Shown piece by piece: positions 10,652-21,371 of a stretch of 64,000 bases of DNA. Positions within the stretch are counted from its first letter, which is position 1; every line of letters starts with the position of its first letter. A program made the translations under genes and the position numbers. The notes below the pieces were generated by a model. The model did not search any database. It was not told where the DNA came from and saw nothing but the letters and a program-made list of their open reading frames with translations. The stretch is taken from the NCBI GenBank assembly GCA_023052935.1, contig CM041293.1, forward strand, positions 182,239,471 through 182,303,470, written 5' to 3'. This DNA comes from Piezodorus guildinii (lineage: Eukaryota; Arthropoda; Insecta; Hemiptera; Pentatomidae).

Positions 10652-11434
10652 TCTCCAATCCCACATCAGATACCTTGAGGTATGGTGTCAGAATTGGAGA
10701 ATTAAAATAAATTCCAATAAATCCCATCAAATTACCTTTACCCTTCGTCGAAAACCTATGACATCCTGCCCTACAGTTTTCTTTAATGATATTCCGTTTG
10801 TCCCGGTTGAACAGATCCGCTATTTAGGACTCCTGCTTGACAAACGACTTACATGGAATCCGCATACAAGACTGAAAAGACAAGAAACTGCTCGACGTTT
10901 TCGGCTACTCCAACACTTACTAGACAGACGCTCTAACCTTTCACTTAACTACATAAGACTCATTTACATGACAATCATAAGGCCTATCTGGACCTACGGA
11001 GTTGAGCTATGGGGCTCTACCAAACCATCCAATTCTTCCCGTATCCAATCTTTACAATCCAAAATCCTTCGTAAAATCCTCAACGCTCCTTACTTTGTCA
11101 CGAACAAAATCATTCATAAAGACCTCCAAGTTCCGTATGTAGCCGATTTGGCCCGTACCAGGTATCATTCCTTCCATGAAAAACTCCATTCCCACTCTAA
11201 TCCACTAGTTTCAATCCTTGGTTCCTCTACAATCCCAGATAATCCACCGAGGCGTCTGAAGAGAAGATGGCCTCGAGACCTTCTTGTTTAGACTCACTAC
11301 CAAAGAGTGCTGCCAATGGGCAGTTTCTCTTCACGTTTTTCATGTACATATTCTTTATCAGCATATTTACTTGATGTATTGTAGTATACAGTTGTAAATT
11401 TCAATAAAATATAAATTAAAAAAAAAAAAAAAAG
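10652..11434 (+). mobile_element. Jockey-like LINE, 5'-truncated, 10-bp TSD
   Basis: A copy bounded by TATTTTAACT direct repeats at 10642-10651 and 11435-11444. It carries the last third of the RT-coding frame, a roughly 110-bp 3' UTR and a poly(A) tail ending near 11433. Truncation on the 5' side is the usual outcome of target-primed reverse transcription. Confidence 0.9.
10653..11291 (+). CDS. Reverse transcriptase C-terminal part (Jockey-like LINE), open
   Basis: The open frame runs from the truncation point to a stop at 11289-11291, with an internal ATG at 10758. Order: CQNWRIKINSNKSHQITF, TLRRKPM, IRYLGLLLDKRLTW, HTRLKRQE, the thumb IYMTIIRPIWTYGVELWG, SLQSKILRKILNAPYFVTN, HKDLQVPYVADLA and the end PPRRLKRRWPRDLLV. 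This is the best preserved C-terminus of the family in the window. The YADD active site lies upstream of the truncation and is missing, so the product would be inactive. Confidence 0.85.
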   Translation, partial: LQSHIRYLEVWCQNWRIKINSNKSHQITFTLRRKPMTSCPTVFFNDIPFVPVEQIRYLGLLLDKRLTWNPHTRLKRQETARRFRLLQHLLDRRSNLSLNYIRLIYMTIIRPIWTYGVELWGSTKPSNSSRIQSLQSKILRKILNAPYFVTNKIIHKDLQVPYVADLARTRYHSFHEKLHSHSNPLVSILGSSTIPDNPPRRLKRRWPRDLLV

Positions 11435-11794
11435 TATTTTAACTCTCACTCTACGATACGAGAGTTTTCAGAAACGCTTAACATACTGTATTTACAAAAA
11501 TCTGATGTTTTTATTGAAATCATCAGTAACAAAAAACGCTAAGAACTTAATTTACGACCCAATAAATATTCTTTAAATTTTGCAAACGTTTCGGGAAAAT
11601 CAAGTGAGGCATCTTCAGGGGCTAGAACAGAAATCAAAAACAGATACACGTTCTCAAAGAAGAATTTTTTTTTTTCATCTGTTTCGTAATTTATAATTAT
11701 GTCATTCATTCTTATATGTTTGAATACAAAGAACATTTTTGTACCTCTTCGATGTTTCACATAGTATATCTAAACATTTTTCAAATTCAAGTAT

Positions 11795-11862
11795 TTTTTA
11801 ATATTTTTTAAATTGATTATGAGAGTCGAAGTTAGTGAAAGTCGTGTGTTGCCCGCACCAGA
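11795..11862 (-). mobile_element. HINE-D fragment with hairpin end
   Basis: Contains the inverted motif (ttagtgaaagt) and the terminal gtgtgttgcccgcac hairpin followed by cagattttt. Directly after it, 11877-11970 resembles an internal part of HINE-D in the other orientation (cccaacttacatattt...caatgctaa region), so two pieces lie back to back. Confidence 0.6.
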
Positions 11863-12263
11863 TTTTTATAAACTCTTTTCTCTTTTAGTTGATTATCAAA
11901 TTCAAATAAAATTTTATCAAATTCATCCAATTTATATATTTAGCATTTTTTTATCAATGCTAATAACATGAAATGTTTAACTTGATGATGGTTTCGGCCA
12001 AAAATTAGGTGAATATTAAAAAATATTTACTCATACTGGCTCCTGACCATTTATTATCAACTATCATATTAACAGTCGAACATTAATCCTCGATAAAATT
12101 TTCCTATTATATTAAAACCTCTAGAGAAACTGGAATATACATTTTATGTATATATAGACTTATACATACACAAAGGACACAAACCGTATTCTTATGTATA
12201 CACATATATTTAACAGATATCTTGATTTAAAATGGAGTCAAAAATCCTTGTTTATTCCTTTTT

Positions 12264-12402
12264 TTGAAGGGAAATAGTGGTCCCTGTGCGATGTCAGGTA
12301 CTCGTTAAAGATCCCTGGATAGGCAAAATTTAGGACTACCGCTGTAGCATCGTCCTATTAGCCACAGTAGCATTTAGTGACGTTAAATGAAAAACAAACA
12401 AA
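12264..12402 (+). mobile_element. SINE-1 3' half
   Basis: Matches the downstream half of the 5.2 kb copy, from the ggtcccgagcctgtgcg region to the gtgacgttaaatga...caaac end. The tRNA head is absent. Confidence 0.75.
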
Positions 12403-13000
12403 AATGGATTCGATATAGCATATGTTTTTCATTTTTATTTTCTGATAATTTTTCCAAGTAAAAAAAGAAAACATATGAATCCGAACTAACAACAAAAACT
12501 GAACATTTATTACTCAAACGAAAGTATACGTGGAGTAGCAGTTGGAACGAGTTTGTTATCAGCTCAAATTTGACATCCATAACATAACACATATACAGGT
12601 CCTGTATACAGGTCTTATTTATATATATTATATATTATTATTATATAAAAATAATTATTTATAAAAACCCTAAATGAGCCAAATCATCAAAAATGAAAGG
12701 TAATAATACTAAAATCATACATCACAATGCAAATGGCGATAAGAGACTTGCATAAAAACAGGCAGAATGGAAATAAACCAAATAGTTTTGCTGATCGAAA
12801 TATTCTATCAGACAAAATTTTCATCATTGAGATTCCAGAACTATTATGCGGGTAATGGAATATTTACCGACATCATTAAAAAAGACCATAATATCGAGCA
12901 ATTTGAAAATCAAAAAACATTTAGAAGATAATAAAAACTGTCTACAAAAAACATTAAACATACAAAAAGTATTTTTAAATTTTAAAATTCATATTGTATT

Positions 13001-13136
13001 AATCGAAGTTCTACCGCTGGGTAGTTTCTTCACAAGCCTTTCACGTCCTTTATTCTAATTCAACAGTTTTACTTATTGTATTTATGTTAATACAGTTGTA
13101 AAATTCAATAAAATATGAATAAAAAAAAACAAAAAA
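13001..13136 (+). mobile_element. Jockey-like LINE 3' end only, 11-bp TSD
   Basis: A 136-bp insertion bounded by CATATTGTATT at 12990-13000 and 13137-13147. It holds only the 3' UTR signature (gtgctaccgctgggtag-like, tacagttgtaaa, caataaaa) and an A tail. This is the extreme of 5' truncation. Confidence 0.85.
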
Positions 13137-13147
13137 CATATTGTATT

Positions 13148-15110
13148 GAAACACTGAAAGCTTCCATGACCTTGTACAACAAAGACGGGTTGTGAATTAA
13201 GTTACGTGTTTCGTGAGAAGGAACCCAATTACAATACAATAAAGTACGTTTAGTCAAAATTTAAAGAAAGCAAAAATATATATTTACATACATTAAATAC
13301 AACTTCTTTTTTTTAATATCAAATTTGAACATAAGGTACCGAGCTCAAAAACAAAAATTTTGAAATTCGGTTTCTATTCACATTTTTTCCTCTTAATTCG
13401 GAATTTAATAATGTAAATATAACAAATTAAGTGAAAACTTATTCTTTTATTCACAACTATATACCTTTAAGTGATAATTACTATAAATTTCAAATTTTAT
13501 ACTATTAAAATGTAAATTGAGATCAGTAATCCAGAATATGAAATAAAACCTGAAACGTAATATTTAAAACAAGTTTTCTCTAAATTTGTTTCAGGTGCCA
13601 CTCTACCCTAAGCCATAAACACCCAACCCACACAATCACTAAGTGATTTGGGCCATATGTATTACATAAGATGCACTATATTACATATAATAGCTTTTAA
13701 ATATAAAACTCTAAATTATATTAAAATCTAATAGATTAAAGTATAATACAATTTTTAAAGACTGGCAATCCACGAAACAGGATGTTTAGTGAATCTTAAT
13801 AACATAATAAGCACTCTGAGGGAATTCTTTTTTAGATGTCAAGAAAAATTAAAACTAAAAATATTAATTTTCGTTTTTAGAATTAAAAACTAAAAACAAA
13901 AAATAACTTATTTAATTTTTTTCTTTTTTTTTTTTTTGTTTCATCTTAATAATGTTGTTTATTTATTTTCAAAATAATTAAATTTCTATTCTTTTTTATG
14001 TTATAATTAATTTTCTATCGAACTTTGTATATAATATATTGTATTATTATTTTATTAATTTCTTGTTTTGTAAATGTTGTAATTTATCATTATCACTAAT
14101 ATCCTAATAATACCACTGAATACAATTGTATAAAGTTAAAAAAAAAAAAAAAAAATTAATGTAATATTTTTTTATTATTTATAACTATTTTTATACAGGA
14201 TAAAAATGTACTTATTCGTCTTGAGTATGAAGTATATATATATATATTATTAGTTAATGTTTTAAAAAATATAATTTTATAATACATATACTACAATAAA
14301 ATACAGAATGCTTAGTGAACAAGAACACGTATTGTAATTCTGTTTTATTTTCTTACAAAAATAAAAATAATTTAAGATTTTATTTTCTTTAAAGCAGGAC
14401 TGTTTATGAATTTTATGTACATTTATTTTTATTTTAACTTACTTTTTTTTTATTATTAAGTTTATTTTTATTTTAAACTACTCTTAATTCAATTTTGTAT
14501 ATTATAGTATGGACATTCTTATGTCTCTTAAAGTGTGACAGAAGGTATGTTAATTTAAAAAAAAAAAAAATAATTGCCAGATTGGCTTGTCAAACAGTAA
14601 TATATCAAAAGTTTTCAAACACACATATTAATATACACGTTGATAGAACACAACTACGTTTTTAGTTTCTCTAAATGAAGCGGAAAATGCATTATTCCAC
14701 ATTTAAATATCCTTTAAATGGCAGACATGGGTAAAGCAAAGAGACTTAAAGAGTGCACACATGTTACGTCTTTCAATTATTAAACAAAAAACTATTGACA
14801 ATTTTTACCTGTAAATTTACTATAATTAATAATAAATAAAAAAACACATTATACGATTGTAATTTGCTGACTGGGAACCTCAGATATTATATTACAGATA
14901 TACACTCTGATGACAGACACAAACACAGATATATATTGTATATTATAGAACACCCTATAGATAGCACTGTATATACACTAATTATGTATAATAGATATTT
15001 ATATATACCAGTATATAATGATGACTATGGATGACATACAGAGAGAGACGATGTACACACTGCTAGCTCGCAACCAGACCACTCACTGACTGCTCGGCTC
15101 AGCCAAGTGC
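13148..15110. other. AT-rich unassigned sequence, 2 kb
   Basis: Very AT-rich with homopolymer runs. I see no element belonging to the families in this window and no credible frame. The final 60 bp, before 15.11 kb, becomes GC-richer. Confidence 0.5.
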
Positions 15111-15114
15111 TGGG

Positions 15115-15128
15115 GTGCCCTCTAGCGG
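15115..15128 (-). promoter_or_regulatory. CTCF-like motif
   Basis: The minus strand reads CCGCTAGAGGGCAC, 13 of 14 positions in agreement with the vertebrate/insect CTCF core CCASYAGRGGGCRS. It sits in a 150-bp GC-rich patch (15060-15210) that is not assigned to any repeat. Motif evidence only. Confidence 0.3.
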
Positions 15129-15210
15129 AACTCTCTCTCAACCGGTCCTAGCGGCTATAGTGTCTAGGAGGGTAGCTTAGAGCCAAGAGGGTTCCTTAGA
15201 GGGTAGGATC

Positions 15211-15395
15211 ACACACCCGGCAGATGGCCCGAGGGTTTTTTAATGGAAGTAATAATCCTTAATTATCCCGTCCTTCGAAGGGGACGTAAAATGGTGGTCC
15301 AGATCCTATTCTAAGTCAGGTACTCGTAAAAGATACCCATTCTAATTAAACCTGGTTAGCCAAAACTTAGAGCCTCCACTTTAATATCATCCGAT
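15211..15395 (+). mobile_element. SINE-1, head missing
   Basis: Starts at the end of the B box region (cccggcagatggccc) and runs through the body to ccgatttttt, where a T run replaces the usual end. Diverged from the 5.2 kb copy but colinear. Confidence 0.7.
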
Positions 15396-15737
15396 TTTTT
15401 TTTTTTTTATATCAGTGGATGATAAATATATTTTTGTTAAATTACTATTCCTAAAACATAAAATGAGTGTTTGCAAGAATTGTATTATTACTATATTCTG
15501 GTATGCTTCAGCCCACATTTAAAGACCGAATTTTGGCTTTTTATATTTAAATATTTATTAAAACGTACCGTTTTTAGGTCACTTTCAACTAATTTATTAA
15601 TGATTTGTTATACACTTTTTTTTAAAATATTTTTATTGCTCATACATTGTCCCAGCTCGATGAATGGAATTCCAGTAGATATAATAATGAGTTTTATGGA
15701 TGGTAATAACCCTAAAAATATATAAAAAATAATATAG

Positions 15738-15800
<63 letters not shown>
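15738..15800. repeat. (TA)n microsatellite
   Basis: About 60 bases of TA repeat. Confidence 0.95.
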
Positions 15801-15801
<1 letters not shown>

Positions 15802-16680
15802 TAAAAAATAAACTCTTCAAACCTGGTGAGATATAAATTATGTTTTATACTTGGTTGGGTGTTTTATTGACTGAACCCGGAATCAACTTCTCCCCTATAC
15901 ATACACACAGTCAACCACTCTCACTTCAAAATGTCATATAGTGTACACGATAAGGTTTTTATTTATTTTTTTTTTTTGTCCACCTCCCCTCTTCTCTCCC
16001 CCTTTGTTGGCTTAACAAGGTTTTCTTCGGCCAAGAGGAGAGGGCGGAGGATTAATGCCGAGTTAAAAGCCCCATTACTGGTCATCTGGTTGCTAGACAA
16101 CGCGCGTTCACAGGAATTCATTTAGCCGCCCCGCCTACCAACCAAACCGTATAGATGGGATGAAGTTTTGGTTTTTTATTTCAATAATGAAACATTGTAA
16201 CCAACCAAGAAAAAAAAACTCTATTATTGTTAGATGAATTTAGTTTTAATTTGAGCAAATTTACAGGTAAAATTTGTCAACAGTTTTGTGAATAATAATC
16301 ATAGTAGTATAACTTAATGTTATGATGACTCACGGTAATTTCAATACATTTCAGCTTCCGTATAAGGTAGAGACTCACCTGTGAACAAAAGATAAAAATT
16401 AATTATAATAAATAAAAAGCAAAATAAATCATAAATTTATAATAACAGTAGATACATAGTAAGTAGAGATAGAATATTAATTTAATTTATTACAGTGTGA
16501 TTGTGAATTATTTAATTGTGATACTTATTATTGTTGAATGTTTAAATTGATATCATATTAAATTGTTATTAGTGGATGACTAAAAATTCAGAAGATGAGG
16601 CGTATAGGCCCCGAAACGTTAATCGTTTTTAATGAAGAATAAAAGAATGGTGTTTAAAAGAAAAGACTGTTCCTAAATAA
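15801..16680. other. Unassigned sequence with hammerhead-like scrap
   Basis: Contains a GC-rich patch at 16010-16140. Around 16578-16617 lies CAGAAGATGAGGCG...CCGAAACGTTAATCG, which resembles a hammerhead core with one mismatch in box 1 and a poor stem I. No gene is recognised. Confidence 0.35.
16089..16101 (+). promoter_or_regulatory. X-box-like palindrome (RFX type)
   Basis: GTTGCTAGACAAC fits the RFX X-box rule RYYNYY-N(1-3)-RRNRAC. A cgcgcg run follows at once, and a GC-box-like CCGCCCC appears 40 bases on. X-boxes regulate ciliary genes in animals, but no such gene is visible beside it. Low weight. Confidence 0.2.
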
Positions 16681-17124
16681 AACAATTAAATTTATATAAT
16701 AATAATAGGCTTCCCGAACCCGAAGGTTCGATGCCGATACTACCAAACTTCGCCTGCACAGACTCGTCCAAAGTTCATCGTTCAAGCCCAAGCTCCCGAG
16801 ATCAGACTTAAAGCAATCCTCCCATCGACGCTTCGGCCTACCTTTCGGACGCCTACCAGTCTGTTCAGCGAATACCAACTTTCTCGGAATCAGTTCCTCA
16901 CCGAGCCCAACAACTTTACGCGCCCATTTGAGTCTCCGCGATGCTATCAACTCAATTATATTCACAGGATACAGACTCCGCAATTCCGCGTTGTGCAACC
17001 TTCTAAACTCCCCAGTGGCCTCATCTCTCTTCGGACCAAATATATTACGCAGTACCTTATTTTCGAAAACCTTAAGGCGTTGTTCATCCTTCAAAGTAAG
17101 CGGCCATGTTTCACATCCGGCCAC
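16654..17124 (-). pseudogene. RTE-like LINE C-terminal ORF with stop loss
   Basis: Intact from AGCETWPLTLKDEQRLKVF through FGPKRDEATGEFRRLHNAEL, NIIELIASRRLKWARKVVGL and RRPKGRPKRRWEDC to SNLRVR. The family's TAA stop after SNLRVR is GAA here, so the frame runs on through the TTA tail as YYYY and into flanking DNA, ending at 16654. The region is the post-thumb C-terminal domain of RTE/BovB-type LINEs. A non-autonomous remnant. Confidence 0.75.
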
Positions 17125-17177
17125 AAGAACCGTCGGAAGAATAATAGTTTTATAAATTCTAACCTTAGTAATTTAGC
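16701..17177 (-). mobile_element. RTE-like LINE, 5'-truncated, 18-bp TSD
   Basis: Exact repeats CAATTAAATTTATATAAT at 16683-16700 and 17178-17195 bound the insertion, with an AATAATAATAGG tail at the left. Near the 5' end a deletion of about 40 bp relative to the 44.6 kb copy joins the thumb region to the taatttagcaa segment. Confidence 0.9.
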
Positions 17178-17195
17178 AATTAAATTTATATAATA

Positions 17196-17636
17196 TTCAT
17201 AATTGGATAATCTAAAAAAAATATTTTGTTATGTTTATAAAGTAAATAAATTAATAATAAAAACACTTCATTACCATTGCCAATAGTGATGCTGACCTAG
17301 CCAATGGAACCGACCCGATAGTCTGGAGTAGTTTTGTCCAAGATCGTAACCAGTGACAGGAGAGAGGAGGCAGGGTGTATTGGAGGTGTCGGAATGCATT
17401 AGCTCCTCTTTTGTCTGAGTTATGAATAATGTAAGCATGCTTTACGGTCACTCGTTCGTCGGGCACACACCACCAACGGGTACGTACACAAAACTTATGT
17501 CTCCAAAACCCACGCAAGGATTTTCAACCTGTGAGTCTGTACATAGCCAGATGCAGTTGCATTTGTATAGACAAAAATGTTATCTTCTCAAAAAAAAATG
17601 TATTAGTAGAGTAATACAAGGTGTGAAAAAAGAAAG
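17196..17636. other. Unassigned sequence
   Basis: A GC-richer patch at 17270-17500 has overlapping short frames on both strands that match no family I know. Confidence 0.4.
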
Positions 17637-18458
17637 CATTTTTAATTTAAAACATATTTATAGATATTTACAACTTTATACAAAATACATCAAGTAAATA
17701 TGATGGACATATGGTAAATTGACATGAAATACATGTAGAGACACCACCCATTAGCAGAACTCTAAATATATCCTAAACTAGAAAATCTCGGGGCCATCTT
17801 CTTTTCGACGCCTCGGAGGGTTATCAGGAATTGGGGAGGAAGACAGAATGGTAACCAGTGGATTAGAGTGGGAATGTAGTTTTTCATGGAATGAATGATA
17901 CCTGGTTCGGGCTAAATTAGTAACATAAGGGACTTTAAGCTCTTTATGGATAAGTTTATTCGTGACAAAATATGGAGCATTGAGGATTTTGGATTGTAAG
18001 GATTGGATACGAGAGGAATTCGCTGGTTTAGTAGACCCTCATAGCTCTACTCCGTACGTCCAAATAGGTCTTATGATGGTCATGTAGATGAGTATTTTGT
18101 AGTTAAGAGGAAGCTTTGACCGTTTGTCTAGTGAGTGTTGGAGTAACCGAAAGCGGAGAGCAGTTTCTTGTCGTTTCAGTCTAGTGTGGGGATTCCATGT
18201 TAGACGTTTGTCAATTAGAAGTCCTAGGTAGCGGATCTGTTCAACCGGAACAAGCGGAATATTATTAAAGGATACTGTAGGGTAGGATGTCATAGGTTTA
18301 CGACGAAGGGTAAAGGTTATTTGGTGGGATTTGTTGGAAGTTATTTTAATTCGCCAATTCTGACACAATACCTAAAGGTCTCTGATATGGGATTGGAGAG
18401 TTTGAGAAGCAGCAGTTGGATCGTTATTGACTGATAACACTCAAGTGTCATCGGCAAA
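17637..18458 (-). pseudogene. Jockey-like LINE with FADD motif, three nonsense codons
   Basis: Minus-strand copy. From the right it starts at FADDT, the RT active-site strand, then a stop, VLSVNNDP, SQTLQSHIRDL, another stop, CQNWRIKIT, a good stretch with IRYLGLLIDKRLTW and the thumb TIIRPIWTYGVEL, a third stop, and the PPRR end. The 3' UTR with tttacaac lies at 17650-17760. No target-site duplication was found. It stands head to head with the next copy, only 25 bp away. Confidence 0.8.
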
Positions 18459-18482
18459 AAGAAAGCTAAAATTGAATATTAC

Positions 18483-18953
18483 TCTCACACAAGACTGAAA
18501 CGACAAGAAACTTCTCGAAGATATTGATTACTACAACACTTACTAGACAAACGTTCAAAACTTCTAGTATATTACAAAAGACTCATTTACATCACTATTA
18601 TCAGACCTACTTAGACATATGGAATCGAGCTTTGGGGCTCTATTAAACCATCTAAATCCTCCTGCATCCAATTCTTACAATCTAAAATCCTTTGCGAAAT
18701 CCTGAATGCCCCTAATTTTTTCACAAATCAACTCCTCCATAATGACCTAAACACCCCATTTGTTGCAGACACAGCCCGTAATAGATGCACCTCTTTTCAT
18801 TCAAAACTCCCTGCCCACACAAACTCCATGCCTGATAATCCTCCGAGGTGATTGGAAAGAAGGTGGCCTCGGGACCTAATGCCTTACAATAGTTTATGAA
18901 GTGCTACCGCTGGGTAGATCTTTCTGAAGACATTTTCATTCTTTATTCATTCA
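18483..18953 (+). pseudogene. Jockey-like LINE remnant, plus strand
   Basis: Starts at HTRLKRQE, continues through the thumb (TYGIELWGS), SLQSKIL-like and HKDL-like blocks, and carries several stops and a deletion before PPR. The 3' UTR begins (gctaccgctgggtag) and is cut by the HINE-D arm at 18954. It faces the preceding minus-strand copy. Confidence 0.7.
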
Positions 18954-19063
18954 AATTAATTCTTTAATAGTTTCATGTATTTTTATCTTTAACTGTATTT
19001 GAAAATTCTTTCATTGATTTTTAAAATTTAGGTAAGTGAAAGTCGTGTGTTGCCCGCACCAGA
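18954..19063 (-). mobile_element. HINE-D end fragment
   Basis: 110 bp of the family ending in ggtaagtgaaagt, the gtgtg-ttgcc-cgcac hairpin and cagattttt. It forms the outer part of the left arm of a long inverted repeat whose mate is 21758-21868. Confidence 0.8.
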
Positions 19064-19449
19064 TTTTTATTTTTAATCTGAATTTCTCTGTGTCGAATCT
19101 GTGTTAATTGAGGTTATATTCAAATGTTAATCCCTTTAATAAGACTCGCTTTAATCCTAAAAGAGCCAATTTGCATAAAAGGTTTACTTTCAGAGATAGC
19201 GGTAGATACGTTTTGAAAATCTTTCGAAGGAGAATTAAAGGATTGGTCGAAAAGATATTTGAAATTTTTTTTTTTTAAATACTAGAATTTATCTCGCCTT
19301 CATGTTATCTTCTATTTTGCTATCACTTCTTAAGTTGTTGGAAATCTTAATATTACCATATTTGAAATAAAGAATATGGGAATAGATCGGGCTCTTAAAC
19401 TATTCACACTACTGAATGACCATCTCTCATTCTAACACTACAAATAACT
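18954..19449 (+). repeat. Left arm of 0.5-kb inverted repeat
   Basis: Reverse complement of 21372-21868 over about 496 bp with only scattered mismatches. It comprises 110 bp of HINE-D end plus 386 bp of otherwise unassigned flank. The spacer is about 1.9 kb, including a later LINE insertion. Confidence 0.9.
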
Positions 19450-19450
19450 T

Positions 19451-20282
19451 ACTTACCTCCGGTGTTATAATCAATTTAAGAATTAGTAAATACATTTAGG
19501 GATGAAAATAAATTGTTAAATATTTAATTATCTAGAATATCAATAGAAACATGTGTTTTATTAAATAATCTATTATATTATTATTTACGACAATCAGTCA
19601 ATTTTATCGGTTTTTGATCCCTCCGTTATTTTTTACAATTCTGTGTATAAGATAATTTTGTTTCTAAAATCTTTAGCTTTCTAACGTTATATTATAAATC
19701 TATATTACAGTTTTGATGGTTAAAAACTCAAAATTACATTAAAAAAATATTTTTGTTCCTTTTGTGGGATATCGATTTCGTTCAGCTAAAATGGTTAATT
19801 TTTATTTATTTTTTCGGAATATTTAAGGTACTTTAAAGGAAAAAAAATATGAAATATAGGCATTCAAGCCCTGTCAGACTATTTAATTTAGGATGAAACC
19901 TACATGATGTGAAAGCCCATTTAATTTTACATCAATATAGAGAGTTTGATCAAAATTGTCAGATATTTTTTTGAGAAAATCGTAAAAAGGTGCAAAATGC
20001 ATGATATAAAGTGGCTATTCTGCTTAGCTGATTTTGATGAAAAACTTGCTGTAACATCTCGGGCGTATGTATAGTTGTATTTAATATCAAATTTCACTTT
20101 CGTGCGACTTTTCGCTTTTGCTCTATACTTACCACATACACACAGAAGTATTTGTGGGACTTGGGTCATTAAGACTCCGTGGACCATAAAACGTGTATTC
20201 CCGTCGAAAACTGGTATTCGAAAATTTTCACGATCGCAATAATTTCCCATACTTCATATTTCATAGGTAAGTGAAAGTAAAA
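19451..20282 (+). mobile_element. HINE-D, nearly full, outer 27 bp lost
   Basis: Begins inside the inverted motif (acttacctcc) and runs to tcataggtaagtgaaagt at 20265-20278. Family landmarks in order: acatgtgttttatta, ctttagctttc, ggtactttaaagg, gccctgtcagac, atcgatatag-like, gaaaatcgtaaaaaggtgc, gagttaccacac-like and cacgatcgcaat. No coding capacity. Confidence 0.8.
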
Positions 20283-20332
20283 AAGGTTTCTTCGAAAACA
20301 AACGTTTACTGAGTTATTTTAGAAATAAATTT

Positions 20333-21127
20333 GGTGTACCTCAAGGTAGTATCCTAGGCCCAATCCTCTACACGGTGTATACAGCTGATATCCCTATCCA
20401 TCCAAGCACTGTCCCCTCTACTTACGCTGATGATGACACATGTGTGCTATCCGTAAATAATGATCCTATTGTTGCTTCCCAAGTCCTACAGAACCATATA
20501 TCCGCCATTGCCGAATGGTGTCACAATTGGAGAATCAAAATAAATCCTAATAAATCCCACCAAATCACCTTCACTCTACGACGTAAACCCATGACTTCCT
20601 GTCCAGTTGTTTCCTTTAATCATACCCCACTCATCACTGTAGAACAAATACGATAACTTGGACTTCATCTTGACAAACGTCTTACATGGAATCCTCATAC
20701 AAGACTTAAACGACAGGAAACTGCTCGTAGATATCTACTATTAAAACACTTACTTGACAAACGATCAAAACTCCCTCTTTACTTCAAAAAACTCATTTAC
20801 ACAACCATTATTAGACCTATCTGGACTTATGGCATAGAGCTATGGGGCTCCACTAAACCATCGAATTCCTCCCGCATCCAATCCTTGCAATCCAAAATCC
20901 TTCGTCAAATCCTAGACGCTCCTTACTTTGTTACCAACAAACTCATCCATAGAGACCTGAATATCCCATTAGTTACTGAAATCGCTCAAAAAAGATACAA
21001 CTCCTTTCATTCCAAATTACCCACCCATACAAACCCGCTTGTCCGCATCCTCTCATCGACATATATTCCCGATAATCCTCCGAGGCGTCTGAAAAGACGG
21101 TGGCCTCGAGACCTGCTGAACAAATAA
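20333..21127 (+). pseudogene. Reverse transcriptase (palm to C-end), one nonsense codon
   Basis: The frame opens at GVPQGSILGPILYTVYTADI, the RT motif before the active site, and then shows the active site YADDDTCVLS, CHNWRIKINPNKSHQITF, TLRRKPM and VEQIR. A single TAA at 20654-20656 replaces the Tyr of RYLGL, and the frame resumes as LGLHLDKRLTW, thumb TIIRPIWTYGIELWG, APYFVTNKLIHRDL, PPRRLKRRWPRDLLNK and the native stop. Only this nonsense change interrupts it. Endonuclease and N-terminal RT are lost by truncation. Confidence 0.9.
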
Positions 21128-21263
21128 TCATTGAAGTGCTACCGCTGGGTAGATTCTACTCATGTCTTTTTCAAGCCAATTGTCTGTTTTTAGCACATTT
21201 ACTTATTGTACTGTGTAAATTGTACAGTTGTAAATATCAATAAAAGAATTAAAAAAAAAAAAA
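20333..21263 (+). mobile_element. Jockey-like LINE, 5'-truncated, 12-bp TSD
   Basis: Bounded by AGAAATAAATTT at 20321-20332 and 21264-21275, with a poly(A) tail ending at 21263. It inserted between the arms of the long inverted repeat after that repeat formed or beside it. The longest well-preserved RT-coding copy of the family here. Confidence 0.95.
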
Positions 21264-21371
21264 AGAAATAAATTTATGGGTTTCAATTAAATTAAACCTT
21301 TAACAGAGCTTATCTTTCGAAAACTGGAGTTAATTTGCAATAAAAGATGTCGTACAAATTAATAGAAATAT

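Noticed and set aside
19927..20250. 107-codon minus-strand frame
   Set aside because: Lies inside HINE-D. The equivalent region in other copies is broken, so it follows repeat sequence, not a protein.
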